From NCBI GenBank assembly GCA_030435675.1, contig CM059623.1, forward strand, positions 12,494,092-12,558,091: a DNA stretch of 64,000 nt. The letters run 5' to 3'. The notes beneath the pieces were generated by a model. It saw only the letters and a list, made by a program, of their open reading frames with translations. It did not search any database and was not told where the DNA came from. Of the stretch, positions 45,449-56,644 are shown one piece after another. The position numbers and the translations under genes are program-made. Source of the DNA: Steinernema hermaphroditum (Eukaryota; Nematoda; Chromadorea; Rhabditida; Steinernematidae). Numbering within the stretch: position 1 is the stretch's first letter; every line of letters begins with the position of its first letter.

Positions 45449-45545
45449 CTAGGCTTGGCTTAGCCTCCGACATAGGCTCGTGCTTATGGATTTAAAGCTA
45501 GCCCGAGTCGTGCTGGCTTCGTAATTGGCCGTCGTTTTTTTGGCG
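45449..45545. repeat. Dispersed GGCTTAG/GATTTAAAGC repeat, copy 1
   Basis: AGGCTTGGCTTAGCCTCCGACATAGGCTCGTGC followed by TTATGGATTTAAAGCTAGCCCGAG and GGCTTCG. The same order occurs at 53826-53950 and, in part, at 54640-54715 and 6378-6418. Confidence 0.55.
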
Positions 45546-46189
45546 GTGTTGTCATGTAATCTATGCCTACAAGCATGAGCTACGTCTCTTCGCGGAGCGT
45601 TGCGAACATCACAGCGTTGGCGAAGCCAGTTCAAATTACCTCCCCTGCTAATTCGCTTACCATATTCTACGTCGCACATAGCACGCGACGCCTGCTAAGG
45701 AAATATGATAGACGTAATCGAATGCCAAAACGCACGAAAAAAAGCTACAGTCGGCACCGTTAGTTAGGTCCCACCGCGTTTTTCTCGAAGAAGCTATCAG
45801 TTTCTGTGGCACAAATGTCCTAATACTTAAGCAAAGTCCACGTAATGGTGCTTTCGAAAATTTGATGTGTGATGCATCAGCAAATCTGGGCATACGATGC
45901 CCTTATCATTATGTAACGGTCGTAAATCGCATGAAACAGGCAGTCTCTAACGTCACGGTCACCTAGCATTACAATCTGATAAGCCAGTGTGAATTCAGGG
46001 AGCTCTCGTGCACTATGGTGTGAGCGTCAAAGGATTACCCCTGATTATTCTTCCACTGGCTTCTTCTGGTACTCTCAACTTGAGGTAAATTCGCGGACTT
46101 TATCATATGACTATCATTTAAGGGCGCAAAGGATGTATTCACATGAATAGTTGACAGCAATCCTCTACTTCGCTTTCATCTTAATCAAT
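45546..46189. other. Gene-poor stretch
   Basis: Nothing recognised on either strand. Confidence 0.3.
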
Positions 46190-47640
46190 TTCCATGTCGT
46201 CCTGCACGACCAACTTTTTCTCGAAGTCTGTATTAATAATGACCATTGAGAAAAACGAAAATGATCATAGAAGCTCACCTTTGGTCAGATTTTCCATTAG
46301 TTTGTTTTTTTTGACGACTGTATTAATGATGACTATTAAGATAAAATGGACATGGACTACCTTCGATCAGCTTTCTGGACGAAATCTTCCTGTATGTCTC
46401 CTTGCATATTCCCCTCTCTCTTGGCACCCTAATCTTCATGTTAATCCTCTCGCGAGTCATCGAATGGTCTGAATCTAAAACGATAAGCGTTACAACGAAT
46501 AGCTCCAAAGCAACTGGACACGGTGGGATATCCCTTTCCGAAATTATATCCAAATTAACGCGCTGACATTTGCGCAGTACACAAGAAAGTCGCACATCGA
46601 GGGGGCTGGACTCAAGCCATGAACTTCGCATTTTTCGGCGTTTTTATCTGAATGCGCGTTGGTTGAACGTACCTATATTTACGGTCCAACTTGTGTCTAG
46701 CGAACAAGTTCCCACTTGGCTTTATTTGGCGAAGTATCTTTACGCACTTTTCGGCATTAGCCTTTACAAGGACTTCTTTCAATTGAAAAAAAAACCTTAT
46801 AAAGGATGGTCACACGCAATTCTGAGATTTCCAAGACGCTGATGTTGCACTGCCGTGTTCAGGTTCATCGAATCGCTTATCGAACATTACCAGGTATCTG
46901 CTGTCACGTTTTTCGTTCAGTATTTGATTATTCATCAGACATCAGATGACATCAAACATCCATTCAAAAATGATCAAAGAGCCATCAAAACAGCCTCAAT
47001 TCGATCTAAATGTAGTTTCAAAATGGCTACCACAGTCAGAAATTAAAAAGAATCACAGGACTATATTCATGGATTTTTTACACAATCAAAACTTAAAACT
47101 GACATGGTGGAGCCGACCTTCAATTGGGTGTGATTTATTGAAATGGTCTGAATATTAGACTCATCAAACCGTTTGTGAACCATGTATTTCAACGAAACTT
47201 GCCGCAAAATGTTATATAGCAAGCGACGAACATGAGTAAGCACGCGCCGGTAAAAACAAAACGAAAGAAATGACGTGTTGCGGTGATCGCGGCAGGACCA
47301 TGTTTTCGGCTTCGCTGCGGTGCTTTATTTCTTCATTCAATTCAATTCACGGCCGTCCGGCAGGACTCGATTCGGGCTCGAGTCCGGATTCGATTTGGAC
47401 TCGAGTCCCGAGTCCGGACTCGATGTTATCGGCGCCATCGAGTCCGAGTCCATCGAGTCCGAGTCCGGACTCGAGTCCGCGGACTCGAGCCCGGACTCGT
47501 TCCGATCTCTGGGTATCACCTACGACAGGGTTTCGTGCTTTGGAAAAGGTGATTTAAGGGTCTCGATGGACGTGTCCCGTAGGAATTTGGATCTTCTCTA
47601 AGTATTAGCAAGCGCAATTCCAGTACATTTTCGCCACGGC
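46190..47640 (-). repeat. Three-copy block, copy 1
   Basis: Homologous to 49470-49860 and to 51420-51960. On the minus strand it encodes fragments such as MKIRVPRERGICKETYRKIS and CQRVNLDIISERDIPPCPVA. The block continues with GAACAAGTTCCCACTTGG (46700) and CGACAGGGTTTCGTGCTTTGG (47523), both of which recur in order at 51740-51870. The unit is an unrecognised gene or element; copy 1 has later insertions, including GAGTCCG repeats. Confidence 0.6.
47360..47505. repeat. GAGTCCGGACTC simple repeats
   Basis: About 145 bp of interlocked GAGTCCG/CGGACTC/TCGAGTCC units, palindromic. The same motif makes up the subterminal parts of the outer hAT MITE at 1585-2035, so this may be the core of another such element whose ends have been lost. 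Confidence 0.65.
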
Positions 47641-47706
47641 TACTTAGCGGCGGCGAGTCGTCACATACCGGCACAAGGCAGTGCTTGTTGTTGTTTTTAC
47701 CATATA

Positions 47707-48735
47707 CAGGGTGTTCAAAAAGTTCTGCAACACAAAAATGACATGATTTTTCAAACAAAACGCAGTTTTATCGCAAAACAAATTACACTACGGTATTCAG
47801 CGTGCGAAACTACATACATAGAGCGTGGATATCTCCCGAAGTGGCCACCCCCAGCATCGATGCAGGCTTGAAAACGTTTCTTGAAAATTAGGCCGAGGCA
47901 CGCAGGGGTTTCCAGACTAATTTCTTCCTAGGCTGGCTCCAGTGTTCTCTTGAGGGAGTCTGTGATGGCGTAGCGTCTTCGCCAGGCCTTCTTCTCCAAA
48001 ATCGCAGAAGGCCATCGTTCATTTCGATCCGTAAGCGGCCGTCCAGTCCTGTTGGAACATCTATCCTTGGTCTCGGAAGAGTGTTTCGGTCCAGGGGATC
48101 ACATGCTTCGCCAGGATCTCTTCCTGATAGACCTCAGACCTTGATAGAGCCCATTTTCACAATTTTTTCGACGAAAACAAAGGAATTTTTGCCTGTTGCA
48201 CAGATTTTGCCCCAAACCACCATACAATCAGGGAAATGGCTTATTTTCGCGCGTTTCGTACGTGGCGAGCCCTTAGGTAGCGGTTATCAATGATTCTGGC
48301 TGTTGTAGATGACTAAAGTCGTAAAATCTTTGAATCCGACAAGACCACATTGGAGAATATGGAGTCGCGTGCCGGGGCCTTCAGTTTTCTGAATTTTTCC
48401 AGTATTTCAGCCTTTTTGTGGTCGGTTAAAAGATGTTCACGGCTCATTCTGTAGCATTCCAGCTGGAGATTGTCACTAATAGGCGTTCGTATCGATTCTT
48501 GGTTGATACCGTGGACCCGCTCAGGATTCCGCTAGGTTTTTTGTTGGACCAGTTTTCGGATCACTGAATTTCTCGATGTCTTCGGTATTCCGTTTTGGGG
48601 AAGGTACTTGATCCAGGGCACTCGTTTGACGGCATATCGAGGCACTTTTAGGTCCTTGAAAATGTCCGGGTTTGACTGTCTAGCACGGTGCCGATTGCCG
48701 ATGACAAAATGCAGTTTTTCGGAGCCCAATTTTTA
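47707..48735 (-). pseudogene. Tc1/mariner-type transposase relic
   Basis: Minus-strand frames from 48735 downwards: an N-terminal part with GSEKLHFVIGNRHRARQSNP, VPRYAVKRV, GIPKTSRNSVIRKLVQQK, and a C-terminal part ending FKKRFQACIDAGGGHF. The latter corresponds to the usual end of Tc1/mariner (IS630) transposases. Many stops and shifts. The 3' end of the element is marked by TACAGGGTGTTCAAAAAGTT at 47706, a typical terminal repeat after TA. A second, shorter copy lies at 49909-50390. Confidence 0.65.
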
Positions 48736-48895
48736 AAAAATATTTTAAAGTATAAAGGTATTTTAAAGCGTCACGGGCCTTATGTCAGCTCCAAACAGCT
48801 TGAAAGCTAAGGCAGCGCATATGTTTCAAGCGCAAAAGGCGCCTCAGGTCACATTAGATAGTACTAAAATAATAATCGCTTAGTAACTATTGGGT

Positions 48896-48990
48896 TGAGT
48901 CATTGAAGATTTCGCATAGCGTAAAAATGTCATATTTTCGCAATATTTACATCTTTGGTGAAATGGATGGGCGCGTTGTGGACTACAGTA
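48896..48990 (+). mobile_element. 5' end of the CTATTGGGTTG mariner-type family
   Basis: TAACTATTGGGTTGAGTCATTGAAG resembles the starts at 18267 and 61962. The following sequence (ATTTCGCATAGCG...) diverges, so only the end is supported. Confidence 0.45.
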
Positions 48991-49210
48991 AATTCTCGCC
49001 GTACATTATGATTGGTGACTTGTATGATTGGTGATTGGTGACTTCACCGTCTCGCCAAAAAGCCCGTCACGACCGCCCGATTCTACCCGCGCCGCCAGAG
49101 AAGCCGAAATTTTTTTTACGTGCAGAAATCTGTAATTCACTGTAAAACGTCCCATTTTTCACGAAAAATGGCCAATCGTAGTATTAACTGTATAGGCTGT
49201 ATTAACGATT

Positions 49211-49500
49211 ACCATTAAGATAAAATGGCCATAAAATCTCACCTTCGGTTAGGTTTTCCATTGTCAGGTCCATTTTTTCGACCTGATCTGTATCGTCGTA
49301 TGTATCCATAGGTTCGTTCTCGTCTTGTATGGTACGACCATTAAGATAAAATGGCCATAAAATCTCACCTTCGGTTAGGTTTTCCATTGTCAGGTCCATT
49401 TTTTCGACCTGATCTGTATCGTCGTATGTATCCATAGGTTCGTTCTCGTCTTGTATGGTACGACCATTAAGATAAAATGGCCATAGAAGCTCACCTTCGA
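49211..49500 (-). repeat. 126-bp tandem repeat encoding 42-residue units
   Basis: The motif ACCATTAAGATAAAATGGCC starts at 49211, 49337 and 49463, exactly 126 bp apart. The units are almost identical. On the minus strand the frame stays open through all of them (ORF 49202-49645): each unit reads TIQDENEPMDTYDDTDQVEK, MDLTMENLTEGEILWPFYLN. It is continuous with the block-encoded MKVRVPRKKDKICKHVHRKI upstream. Keeping a multiple of three and no stops suggests selection on the protein or very recent expansion. Confidence 0.8.
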
Positions 49501-49860
49501 TCAGGTTTGCCATTTTGAACGAAATCTTCCTGTGTACGTGCTTGCAGATTTTGTCCTTCTTTCGTGGCACCCTCACCTTCATCACCTTCATGCTGAATCT
49601 AAAATGATAAGCGTTGTAACGAATAGCTCCAAAGCAACTGGACACGGTGGGATATCACTCTCCGAAATTATATCCAAATTAACGCGCTGACATTTGCGCA
49701 GTACACAAGAAAGTCGCACATCGAGGGGGCTCGACTCAAGCCATGAACTTCGCATTTTTCGGCGTTTTTTTTTCATTGTGAACGAAATCTTCCTGTATGT
49801 CTGCTTGCATATTCCCCTCTTTCGTGGCATCCTAATCTTCATGTTAATCCTCTGTGGGGT
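49470..49860 (-). repeat. Three-copy block, copy 2 (internally duplicated)
   Basis: Contains the GAACGAAATCTTCCTGT(A/G)T(A/G) phrase twice (49516 and 49782), each followed by the VPRK(K/R)...ICK coding stretch on the minus strand, and the TTCCGAAATTATATCCAAATTAACGCGC segment shared with copies 1 and 3. Confidence 0.6.
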
Positions 49861-49908
49861 CATCGAGTGGTCTTTGTCCCGTTTGTCCATGTTTTTTCGA
49901 CGTCTATG

Positions 49909-50390
49909 CAGGGTGTAACATACATACTGTAGTTGGGCAAAAAAACCATAGCTTTCTATGGTGCAAAGCAAACAACACGCTTTATACAGCGTTGGAAAGA
50001 GCAGGGAATTCTGCACAAAATACAATTATGCGTCTTTTAGTTATAGCTGGAAAGACATAACGTTTGCTGAGAAACATTCTTATGTTTCGGCAGCAAAAAT
50101 TTTTTGGGCTCTCTTAAAATCTGACAACTTCTAAAAATCTTTGGTTTTTTGTTGGACCAGTTTTCGGATCACTGAATTTCTCGATGTCTTCGGTATTCCG
50201 CTTTGGGGAAGGTACTTGATCCCATGAGTCTCCTGGAATCGATCCCACACTCGTTTGACGGGATATCGAGGCACTTTTAGGTCCTTGTAGATGTCAGGGT
50301 TTGATGTCAGGGTTTGACTGTCTAGCACGGTGCCGAGTGCCAATGACAAAATGCAGTTTTTCGGAGCCCAATTTTTTAAAAATAAAACTG
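49909..50390 (-). pseudogene. Second Tc1/mariner-type transposase fragment
   Basis: Minus-strand frame 50349-50131 reads NPDIYKDLKVPRYPVKRVWD, GIKYLPQSGIPKTSRNSVIR, colinear with the relic at 47707-48735 and less broken in this part. CAGGGTGTAACATACATACTG at 49909 may be its 3' end; it comes soon after the N-terminal region, so most of the transposase has been deleted. Confidence 0.6.
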
Positions 50391-51419
50391 AATAAAAGTC
50401 TCAAAAAACACTGGGTATATATCGCAGCAACGCTGCGAGGTTCGCATATTTCGTGTCTTTTTACGCTTGTTTCACGGTCAAATCCCCTTGCATCTAGTCT
50501 ATCAACGCAGTTCATATTTGGATCAATCATGTCACGCATGTTTCCCAGTTGAGATCGCATGATTGCCCGCGCTTTTCGTCTCGCTAGACGAACTTACGCA
50601 TTTTCCCGCCAGAAGGAGTTCAAACACACAGAACGCTCGGTCGCTGTACCGTAGTAGGGTCCCGCGCGCGAGAAGAGCGCTTCCGCTGTGCTGCGATCGG
50701 TTCCGTGCTGACGTGCCGTGCTGAGGTCCGCGCTTGCCGAGTTTTGCAGCCGGTTCACCCGTGTCGCCTGCTGGGCACCGGGTTGTTGTGATAGTGTTCG
50801 TTTGTTATTTATCATGTACATAAACGTTGTGTTTTAGCTGCCTTTGTCGTGTACGCATTGCAGCTTGGTTGGTTTCCCGGAGCGGTCGAGTCGTATTAGG
50901 TCGTCGTCGTCGCATCCGTGGTTTTGGCCCAGTACCTAGAGTAGGACAGGAAGGACTACACAGCCAGAAGAGCGCGTCAGTCAGTAGTCGCTCGGGACTA
51001 CGCATCGCTGTGAGAGGCGATTTGGAATCACACGCACTGATCAAGGATAGGAAGAGAAAGGAGACGCAAGGAGAGAAGAGAAGAGGAGAGAAAACTGCCC
51101 CACGCACGCGTACAGTATCCCCCCTTATCTGTATAATGTGATTCATCGTCACTGATTGCAGTCCCGCAACGACGTGTTCAGAAATTTTACGGTCGCTCCT
51201 ATCGATTTCGGAAGATAATTTTGAAATGGAGAATATAGCGGCATTAGAATGAACGATATCGTCTGTCTGTGTGGCTCATTGCGAACGTTCTCTGTTTGTA
51301 AGCGGGCAGTTCCTTTTCCCCCGGGGTCCTCATCTTGTGTGGGTGTTTTCTTCTATGCTCACGGAAGAGCACACAGACAAACAGATAGACCAGCGGACCC
51401 GTCGGTTCTCAGTTAATAT
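50391..51419. other. Gene-poor stretch
   Basis: Purine-rich sequence (GAAGAG/AGAGAAGAGG) near 51050-51100. No supported gene. Confidence 0.35.
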
Positions 51420-51960
51420 ATAGGGGATCATTAAGACAAAATGGCCGTGGAATATCACCTGGATTGACGTATTCAGCGGGATAGCGGATTCAGCGTGAAT
51501 CTAAAAGGATAAGCGTTACAATGAATAGTTCCAACGCAACGTGCGCGCTGGACACGGTAAGATATCTATTCCCGAAATTATATCCAAAGTAACGCGCTCA
51601 CATCTGTAAAGCGCACAAGAAACATTCACAGTCGCACATTGCTCGACTCAAGCCACGGACTAAGCACTTTTTTCATTTTTTCTAAATGTGCGTTGCTTAG
51701 AACATAACTGTATTGACAGTTCAACTGATGTCTAAGGAGCGAGTTCCCACTTGGGATTTACTTGGCGCAGAAGCTTCCAGGTTCATCTAGTCGTTCGGCG
51801 AAAATTACCAAGAGACCCTAGGCGTTTCGCCTTTTCGACAGGGTTTCGGTTTCGACAGGGTTTTGCAGTTTGGCAAGGGCTATTTCAAGTCTCGATGGAC
51901 GGGACACTTCTCAAAGCGTTCTACGTTTTCACAAGCTAATCCAAATTTTAAGCAAGCCCT
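51420..51960 (-). repeat. Three-copy block, copy 3
   Basis: ATTAAGACAAAATGGCCGTGG, AAGGATAAGCGTTACAATGAATAG, AAATTATATCCAAAGTAACGCGCTCACAT and CGAGTTCCCACTTGG follow the order of copy 1, with more substitutions. The minus-strand frame is broken, so this copy is the oldest. Confidence 0.55.
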
Positions 51961-52320
51961 GTTATCGTAGCAGCTCAGCTTAGATACGATGTAAAATGTA
52001 TTGCATCGATGTCCTTAAAAGTTTATCTTTTCTAGACGAATGTAAACCACTTGTTTAAATGACCTATTCAATATTTCAAGCCAACCTTAATCAACACAGG
52101 CAACGAATTATCCCTCAACACCCGGAAGAATGCAGTGGACAAGCGGCAAATGATGGTGGAGGGTGGCAGCTAACTGTTTACGCTTCGGCGGACAGATCAA
52201 TGCGCTGCTTATCACGATTCTCTGATTGGTAGAGGGGAAGAGCGGGTGGAGCTTACCGTCGATTACCGTCTTTTCTTTTCGGCTTTCGCTGCTGATATTT
52301 TTTTATATTTCGCTCGTGCG
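51961..52320. other. Gene-poor stretch with a mariner scrap
   Basis: GAATGCAGTGGACAAGCGGC at 52129-52148 matches the interior of the 18267 element. No gene. Confidence 0.4.
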
Positions 52321-53670
52321 ATGGCGTCACCCACCAACAATACTCCTCCCCAGCAACCTAATTCCGCACAGCCAATAGTTTCTGAGCCAAGAGATCAGCA
52401 AGTGCCTTCAGTTGACCCGTGGGAAATAGCGAGAAACATCGTTTCAATCGCTTCTGATGGCGACGAATTCGACACATATGGTAGGTAGAAATTTCTAGGA
52501 ACATGAAAAGTGTCTAAATGTTATAACTCACAAGCGAGTATCCTTCAGTTATGGCAGATATAAGCATTTGGTGACGCACTGATCGACTAGATCCTAGAAG
52601 ATCTACAGGGTGCGTCTTAAGTTCTGCAAGTTTCAAATAGACCGCTCCCTAAAATTTTGGCGAAATTTCACGAAACTTTATGTAAACAATAAAGACAGTC
52701 TAAAAAATTAGAATATGACAAGAGATGCTCGAAACGACCACAATGATGTAGACCTCGAAAAGCTTCTAGAAGTTCTTGACAATGGTCGCGTGTGTTTTCT
52801 GGCTCAAACGATCTATCACATTCAGAAACTAATGAGGACCAAGTCGTACCAGACGTTCCATCATCAAGTTTCCCTACTCAGCCATCAAATCAGTAAGAAG
52901 TTCACCATGGTAAAACATGTCAAAAAATCTGTTTTCATTTATTTTTTAGGCATTTTAGTTTCCAACTCCGCGCCAGGAATGAAGCTAAGTGATATCGTCA
53001 GTGTGTAAATAGCAGCAATTAATGAAATAAAGTTGTGAATCTAGTTTTGATTGTTTTTCTCCCAATATTTAATCAGCAAGTTAAAAACTACTTTATCTTT
53101 TATGAATAACCGTTTGTGAATTCAGGCTACCAGCGATGAAATAAGGATACAACAAATCCTATGGGGACACCTACAGGATCTACAGAAAGAACGGGATCTA
53201 CCAGAGCGCTGCCTCGTCCAGGTTCTTTTTATTTCACATTTGTTCTTATGCACACTGATATCAGTTTTCAGCACTTAGAAACTCGATGAAATAGCACTTG
53301 CTGGAAAGAATCATGGAACAACGTGAAGCCATAGCCATCCCGAGCGCTGGACGCCCAAGTCTGTCCCTATTCATGCAGGTTCATTTATTGTCCATAACTA
53401 TCCTATTTTAATTTGGGCTACTTTAGAGATTTATGTGACGACCTTAACCTGCGCCCGGTGAATTCATACTTCAAAAGCCGAAAAAAGCCAGGACGCAAGT
53501 GGACATCGATACCTCCCGACAGACCCGACAGAAAATATCCCAGCTATGGCAATAGTCTTTTGTTCTTCGGCAAATGCATCACAAAGACAGCCTCTTTTCG
53601 CGTTGGGCGGCCTACCTTCTATAGTTTGAAAATTAGGAAACTGTCTGGAATGGGCAAACGAGACAAATGA
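52321..53670 (+). CDS. Candidate multi-exon gene, unknown
   Basis: Likely exons: 52321-52480 (MASPTNNTPPQQPNSAQP..., ending TATG|GTAGGT), 52715-52899, 53128-53220 (acceptor TTCAG; ATSDEIRIQQILWGHLQDLQ), about 53275-53379 (LLERIMEQREAIAIPSAGRP) and 53428-53670. Each has plausible TTTCAG/TTTAG and GT borders and coding-like content, with charged helices in the middle and a basic K/R/P-rich end (SRKKPGRKW). The exact junctions are not settled. A CAGGGTGCG transposon end sits in intron 1 (52606). No recognised domain; this could be a host gene decaying among transposons. Confidence 0.35.
52606..52640. repeat. Solo CAGGGTG transposon end
   Basis: CTACAGGGTGCGTCTTAAGTTCTGCAAG resembles the Tc1/mariner end at 47706 (TACAGGGTGTTCAAAAAGTTCTGCAA). 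No partner was found. Confidence 0.5.
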
Positions 53671-54185
53671 ATTTTTTTTGCACCATTGATCCCGTCACTC
53701 GTTCGCTCCGCTCAAGCTCTCTCTCATCTCTTGTTATGGATAATCTAGGATCCACTTAATTTCGCAGATTGCAGTCTACAAATTCAGGCTGCGGGCGTGC
53801 GAAGCGAGCGCCGTATTCATTTTTGTGCTTAGCCTAACATCCAGGCTTGGCTTAGGCAAACTCCAGCTTGGCTTAGGCTCCGGCTTAGGACTATGCCTAT
53901 TGATTTAATGCGAGCCCGAAGGGCGAGCCCTTTTGTCTTGACGGCTTCGCTGATATCCTAGTACTTCTGAAGGTCTAAATTCCTACTTATGGAGTTCTGA
54001 ATTCATTTTACAGGCGATCTACCCCATTTCTACCCCGATTTTTACTTTAATCTTGCTTCGGTGGATCACAGAAGTGTGGAGAGTGCCTACAACAGAAGAG
54101 AAGGAAAAAACTGCTAAAATCAAGCACCCGAAGAAGTAGCAGAGCGTAAGAGCAAGAGAAATGAGTATGACTTGCTGCCATAGCT
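53671..54185. other. Intergenic repeats
   Basis: Holds the GGCTTAG/GATTTAA dispersed repeat, copy 2 (53826-53950), with three TTAGGC/TTAGGA units in CTTGGCTTAGGCAAAC, CTTGGCTTAGGCTCC and GGCTTAGGACT. Otherwise nothing. Confidence 0.4.
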
Positions 54186-54246
54186 GGGACATTTTCTCGC
54201 GGGATATTTTCTCCCGGGATATTTTCTCGCAGGGATATTTTCTCAC
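54186..54246. repeat. GGGATATTTTCTCSC tandem repeat
   Basis: Four copies of a 15-16 bp unit (GGACATTTTCTCGCG, GGATATTTTCTCCCG, GGATATTTTCTCGCAG, GGATATTTTCTCACA). Confidence 0.8.
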
Positions 54247-54639
54247 ATAATCGCTGGAGCCCAGGTCAAAACCCCCAAAGCCCACTTATTACCTCGAAGT
54301 ACACCTGTTGATTAAAATTGATTAGGGGATGCTTAAAACGTATGGGGTACTACAGTAGCATCGAGGATTACGCCAATTCAATCACGAAAAATCACGCAGC
54401 GAAAAAAAAACAAAAAATAAGATTCCATTGGCTCCCTTCGTTCGCGCTCGCTCGCTATATTTCGCCCAAAGGACTCTTCCGCACAAGCAAATAGTAGTGT
54501 CGAGACCCACCAAACCGGCGAAAAAAGTCGTGACTCATCATTTACGTTGCTTTTTTGCGTCTCGCGCATATATCGAAATGGATGAATCCAGCGAACCTTG
54601 ACCAGTCTTGAAATATCTTTGAACGACGTAATTGCTGTA

Positions 54640-55282
54640 AAACTATTGATTTAAAGCGAGCCCTGTTGTCGTGATGTCTCCGGCGAAGCCCGGCTCGGCT
54701 AAGGCTACAAGTCTGTGTTCTGTCATCCCCGCGGTGAGTTGTCCCTGCGGCGAGTTGGCCACCGCGAGTTGCCATGTACCGAAAGCCGTAGTCCCACCAC
54801 CGATGACAACAAGATGTCCGACGCCAGGAATCCGGCTGCGTGAGAAGTCAACCCGAATGTCGCCGACACTCTAAGGACCAGCGAAGATGCAGCTGTGGAA
54901 CTAAGGTCTCTCCGAGGAAGAAGCGAGCTCCGAAGCCCCCGCAGCGCCGCAACCGCCCCGAGAAGGAAAAAGTCCGGTGCCGCATCCGGAAATTTGCCGA
55001 TTCGCAGATGCCCCGTGAAGTGCGCCGTTTACAACTGTTCTGACGTTCTGAAGATGCGCCCACTGCTATATCGTCTGCGAAACGCAGGTTGGAGAGCTTC
55101 TGGCCGCTGATATTCACGCCGAGTTCCGTCCAGTCCAGCTCGCGAAAGACTTCTTCAAGCACCGCCGTGAAGAGCTTCGGACTGATCGTGTCACCTTGCC
55201 GAACCCCTCGCTGTATGTTTATTGGCACTCGTTCTTCTCCAAGGCGAGTGTGAGACGAGGCCTGCGAGTAGATGCTCTGCAG
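54640..55282 (-). mobile_element. RTE-like LINE, 3' part (split by Harbinger)
   Basis: Minus-strand frame from 55282: LLQSIYSQASSHTRLGEERV, PINIQRGVRQGDTISPKLFT, then LSNLRFADDIAVGA. These are reverse-transcriptase blocks 4-5, with the FADD active site in place of the 5' half at 58128. Downstream frames decay and fade near 54640, close to a dispersed-repeat copy. Confidence 0.8.
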
Positions 55283-55648
55283 TAAAGGCCCGGTCATAGT
55301 TGCGGAAACAGTTTCCGGAAACAGTTTCCGCCATTGTAAAAACTGTTTCCGGAAACAGTTTCCCGCAAACTGTTTCCAGAGCCGGTCATAGTCCAAAAAA
55401 CTGTTTCCGGAAACAGTTTGGCGAAACTGTTTCCGGAAACGGTTTCCGGGGCGGAAACTGTTTTCAAGCATGTTTGAAAACAGTTTTCTGTTTCCGGAAA
55501 CAGTTTTGAATTCGCGGTGGGACCTGTTGTGCAGATTTGGTTTCTGAATTACTCTGAGTGGTTTCACGTTGTTTTTCGATGATTTCTGATTGTTCCGGGC
55601 GGCGATTTTGAATTGTTGATGATTTTGCTGTTCATTTCAGTGTTCCCA

Positions 55649-56518
55649 ATGACAGACAGAGAGTTTACTCCGCCCGATGAGAGATTGTCTCCTGATTTGG
55701 AAGTCGTGTCTGCACAGCGTAAGGACTTGACCGATGACGACTTGAAGATTCGTCTCATCGGTCTCGTAGAGGAACGACCTGTTATTTGGAAGGTTCAAAG
55801 TGACGATCTCAAGTTGAAGGACGAACGGATCAAGGCCTTGGCCGACATCGCTAGCGTTTTGAATAGTGAATTCTGTGTTCACTACGACGGTAAGCTCCGA
55901 GTGCATTTGATCGTAAGAAGCTTTGTTTGCATCTAGGTTCCACCGTAGCCAAGGAATTCAAAAAGCTCAAGTATTCCTACGGTCGAGCGAAGGCAGCGGG
56001 AAAGACCGGAGAAGGTGCAGACGACGCGAAACGTCGGAAGAACGCTTTTCGCTACACCGCTGAAATGACGTTCCTGCAGCAGAACGATCACGCTATGGAC
56101 AAGTAGGACTTTGACTTTCTTCTAACATTTACCCTGTGTTTGCAGACAACGAGTTGTCGTTGGAACCGGCGATGAAGAACTTCTTTACGAAGCCCAGGCA
56201 ATGAGCTCCTGCTCAGCGGACGAGAGCGACGTTGCAGCGTCGCAGAAGAAGACGACAACGCCCATCTCAAGAACTCCGAGAAAGAGAAGACGCCGTGAAA
56301 GCGACATCGAGGACATCGACAAGGCCATGTTAGAGACCGTGCAGAATCTTACGGGGAAGCTGACGTCGGAACAGAAGACCGCAGAGACGCTCGTTGGAGA
56401 AACCATCGCCTCTACTCTTCTAGAGGTCGGCAAGAAGAATCCTTCACTGGCCTTGCGGATGAAGAGGGAGCTCTTCGAGCTGTGCTTCAAGTTCGAAGAG
56501 GAACTGTTGCTGTTATAG
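55649..56518 (+). CDS. Harbinger MADF/Myb-like DNA-binding protein
   Basis: Exons 55649-55889, 55937-56102 and 56146-56518 give 259 residues, all frames intact. Residues about 25-110 follow the MADF/Myb-SANT pattern (RLIGLVEERPVIWKVQ..., W-to-hydrophobic helix spacing, then KEFKKLKYSYGRAK). A basic patch (RTPRKRRRRE) follows, and a C-terminal helical region typical of BESS-like dimerisation (FELCFKFEEELLLL). In Harbinger elements this partner brings the transposase to the ends. A TCATTTCAG acceptor lies eight bases before the ATG, so the transposon uses host (trans-)splicing. Confidence 0.85.
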
Positions 56519-56644
56519 TATGCTCATCTTTTGTTTTCACTTATCGATAAATGTGTTCTTTACAACTACCATGTGAAACCTATCGCTATCGATGATCTAT
56601 ACTGTATATCCTTCCAACTGTAATTCTTAACTAGACCATTTCAG

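Noticed and set aside
50594..51152. Pairs of 75-115 codon frames on both strands
   Set aside because: GC- and purine-rich low-complexity sequence; no conserved motif or splice sites.
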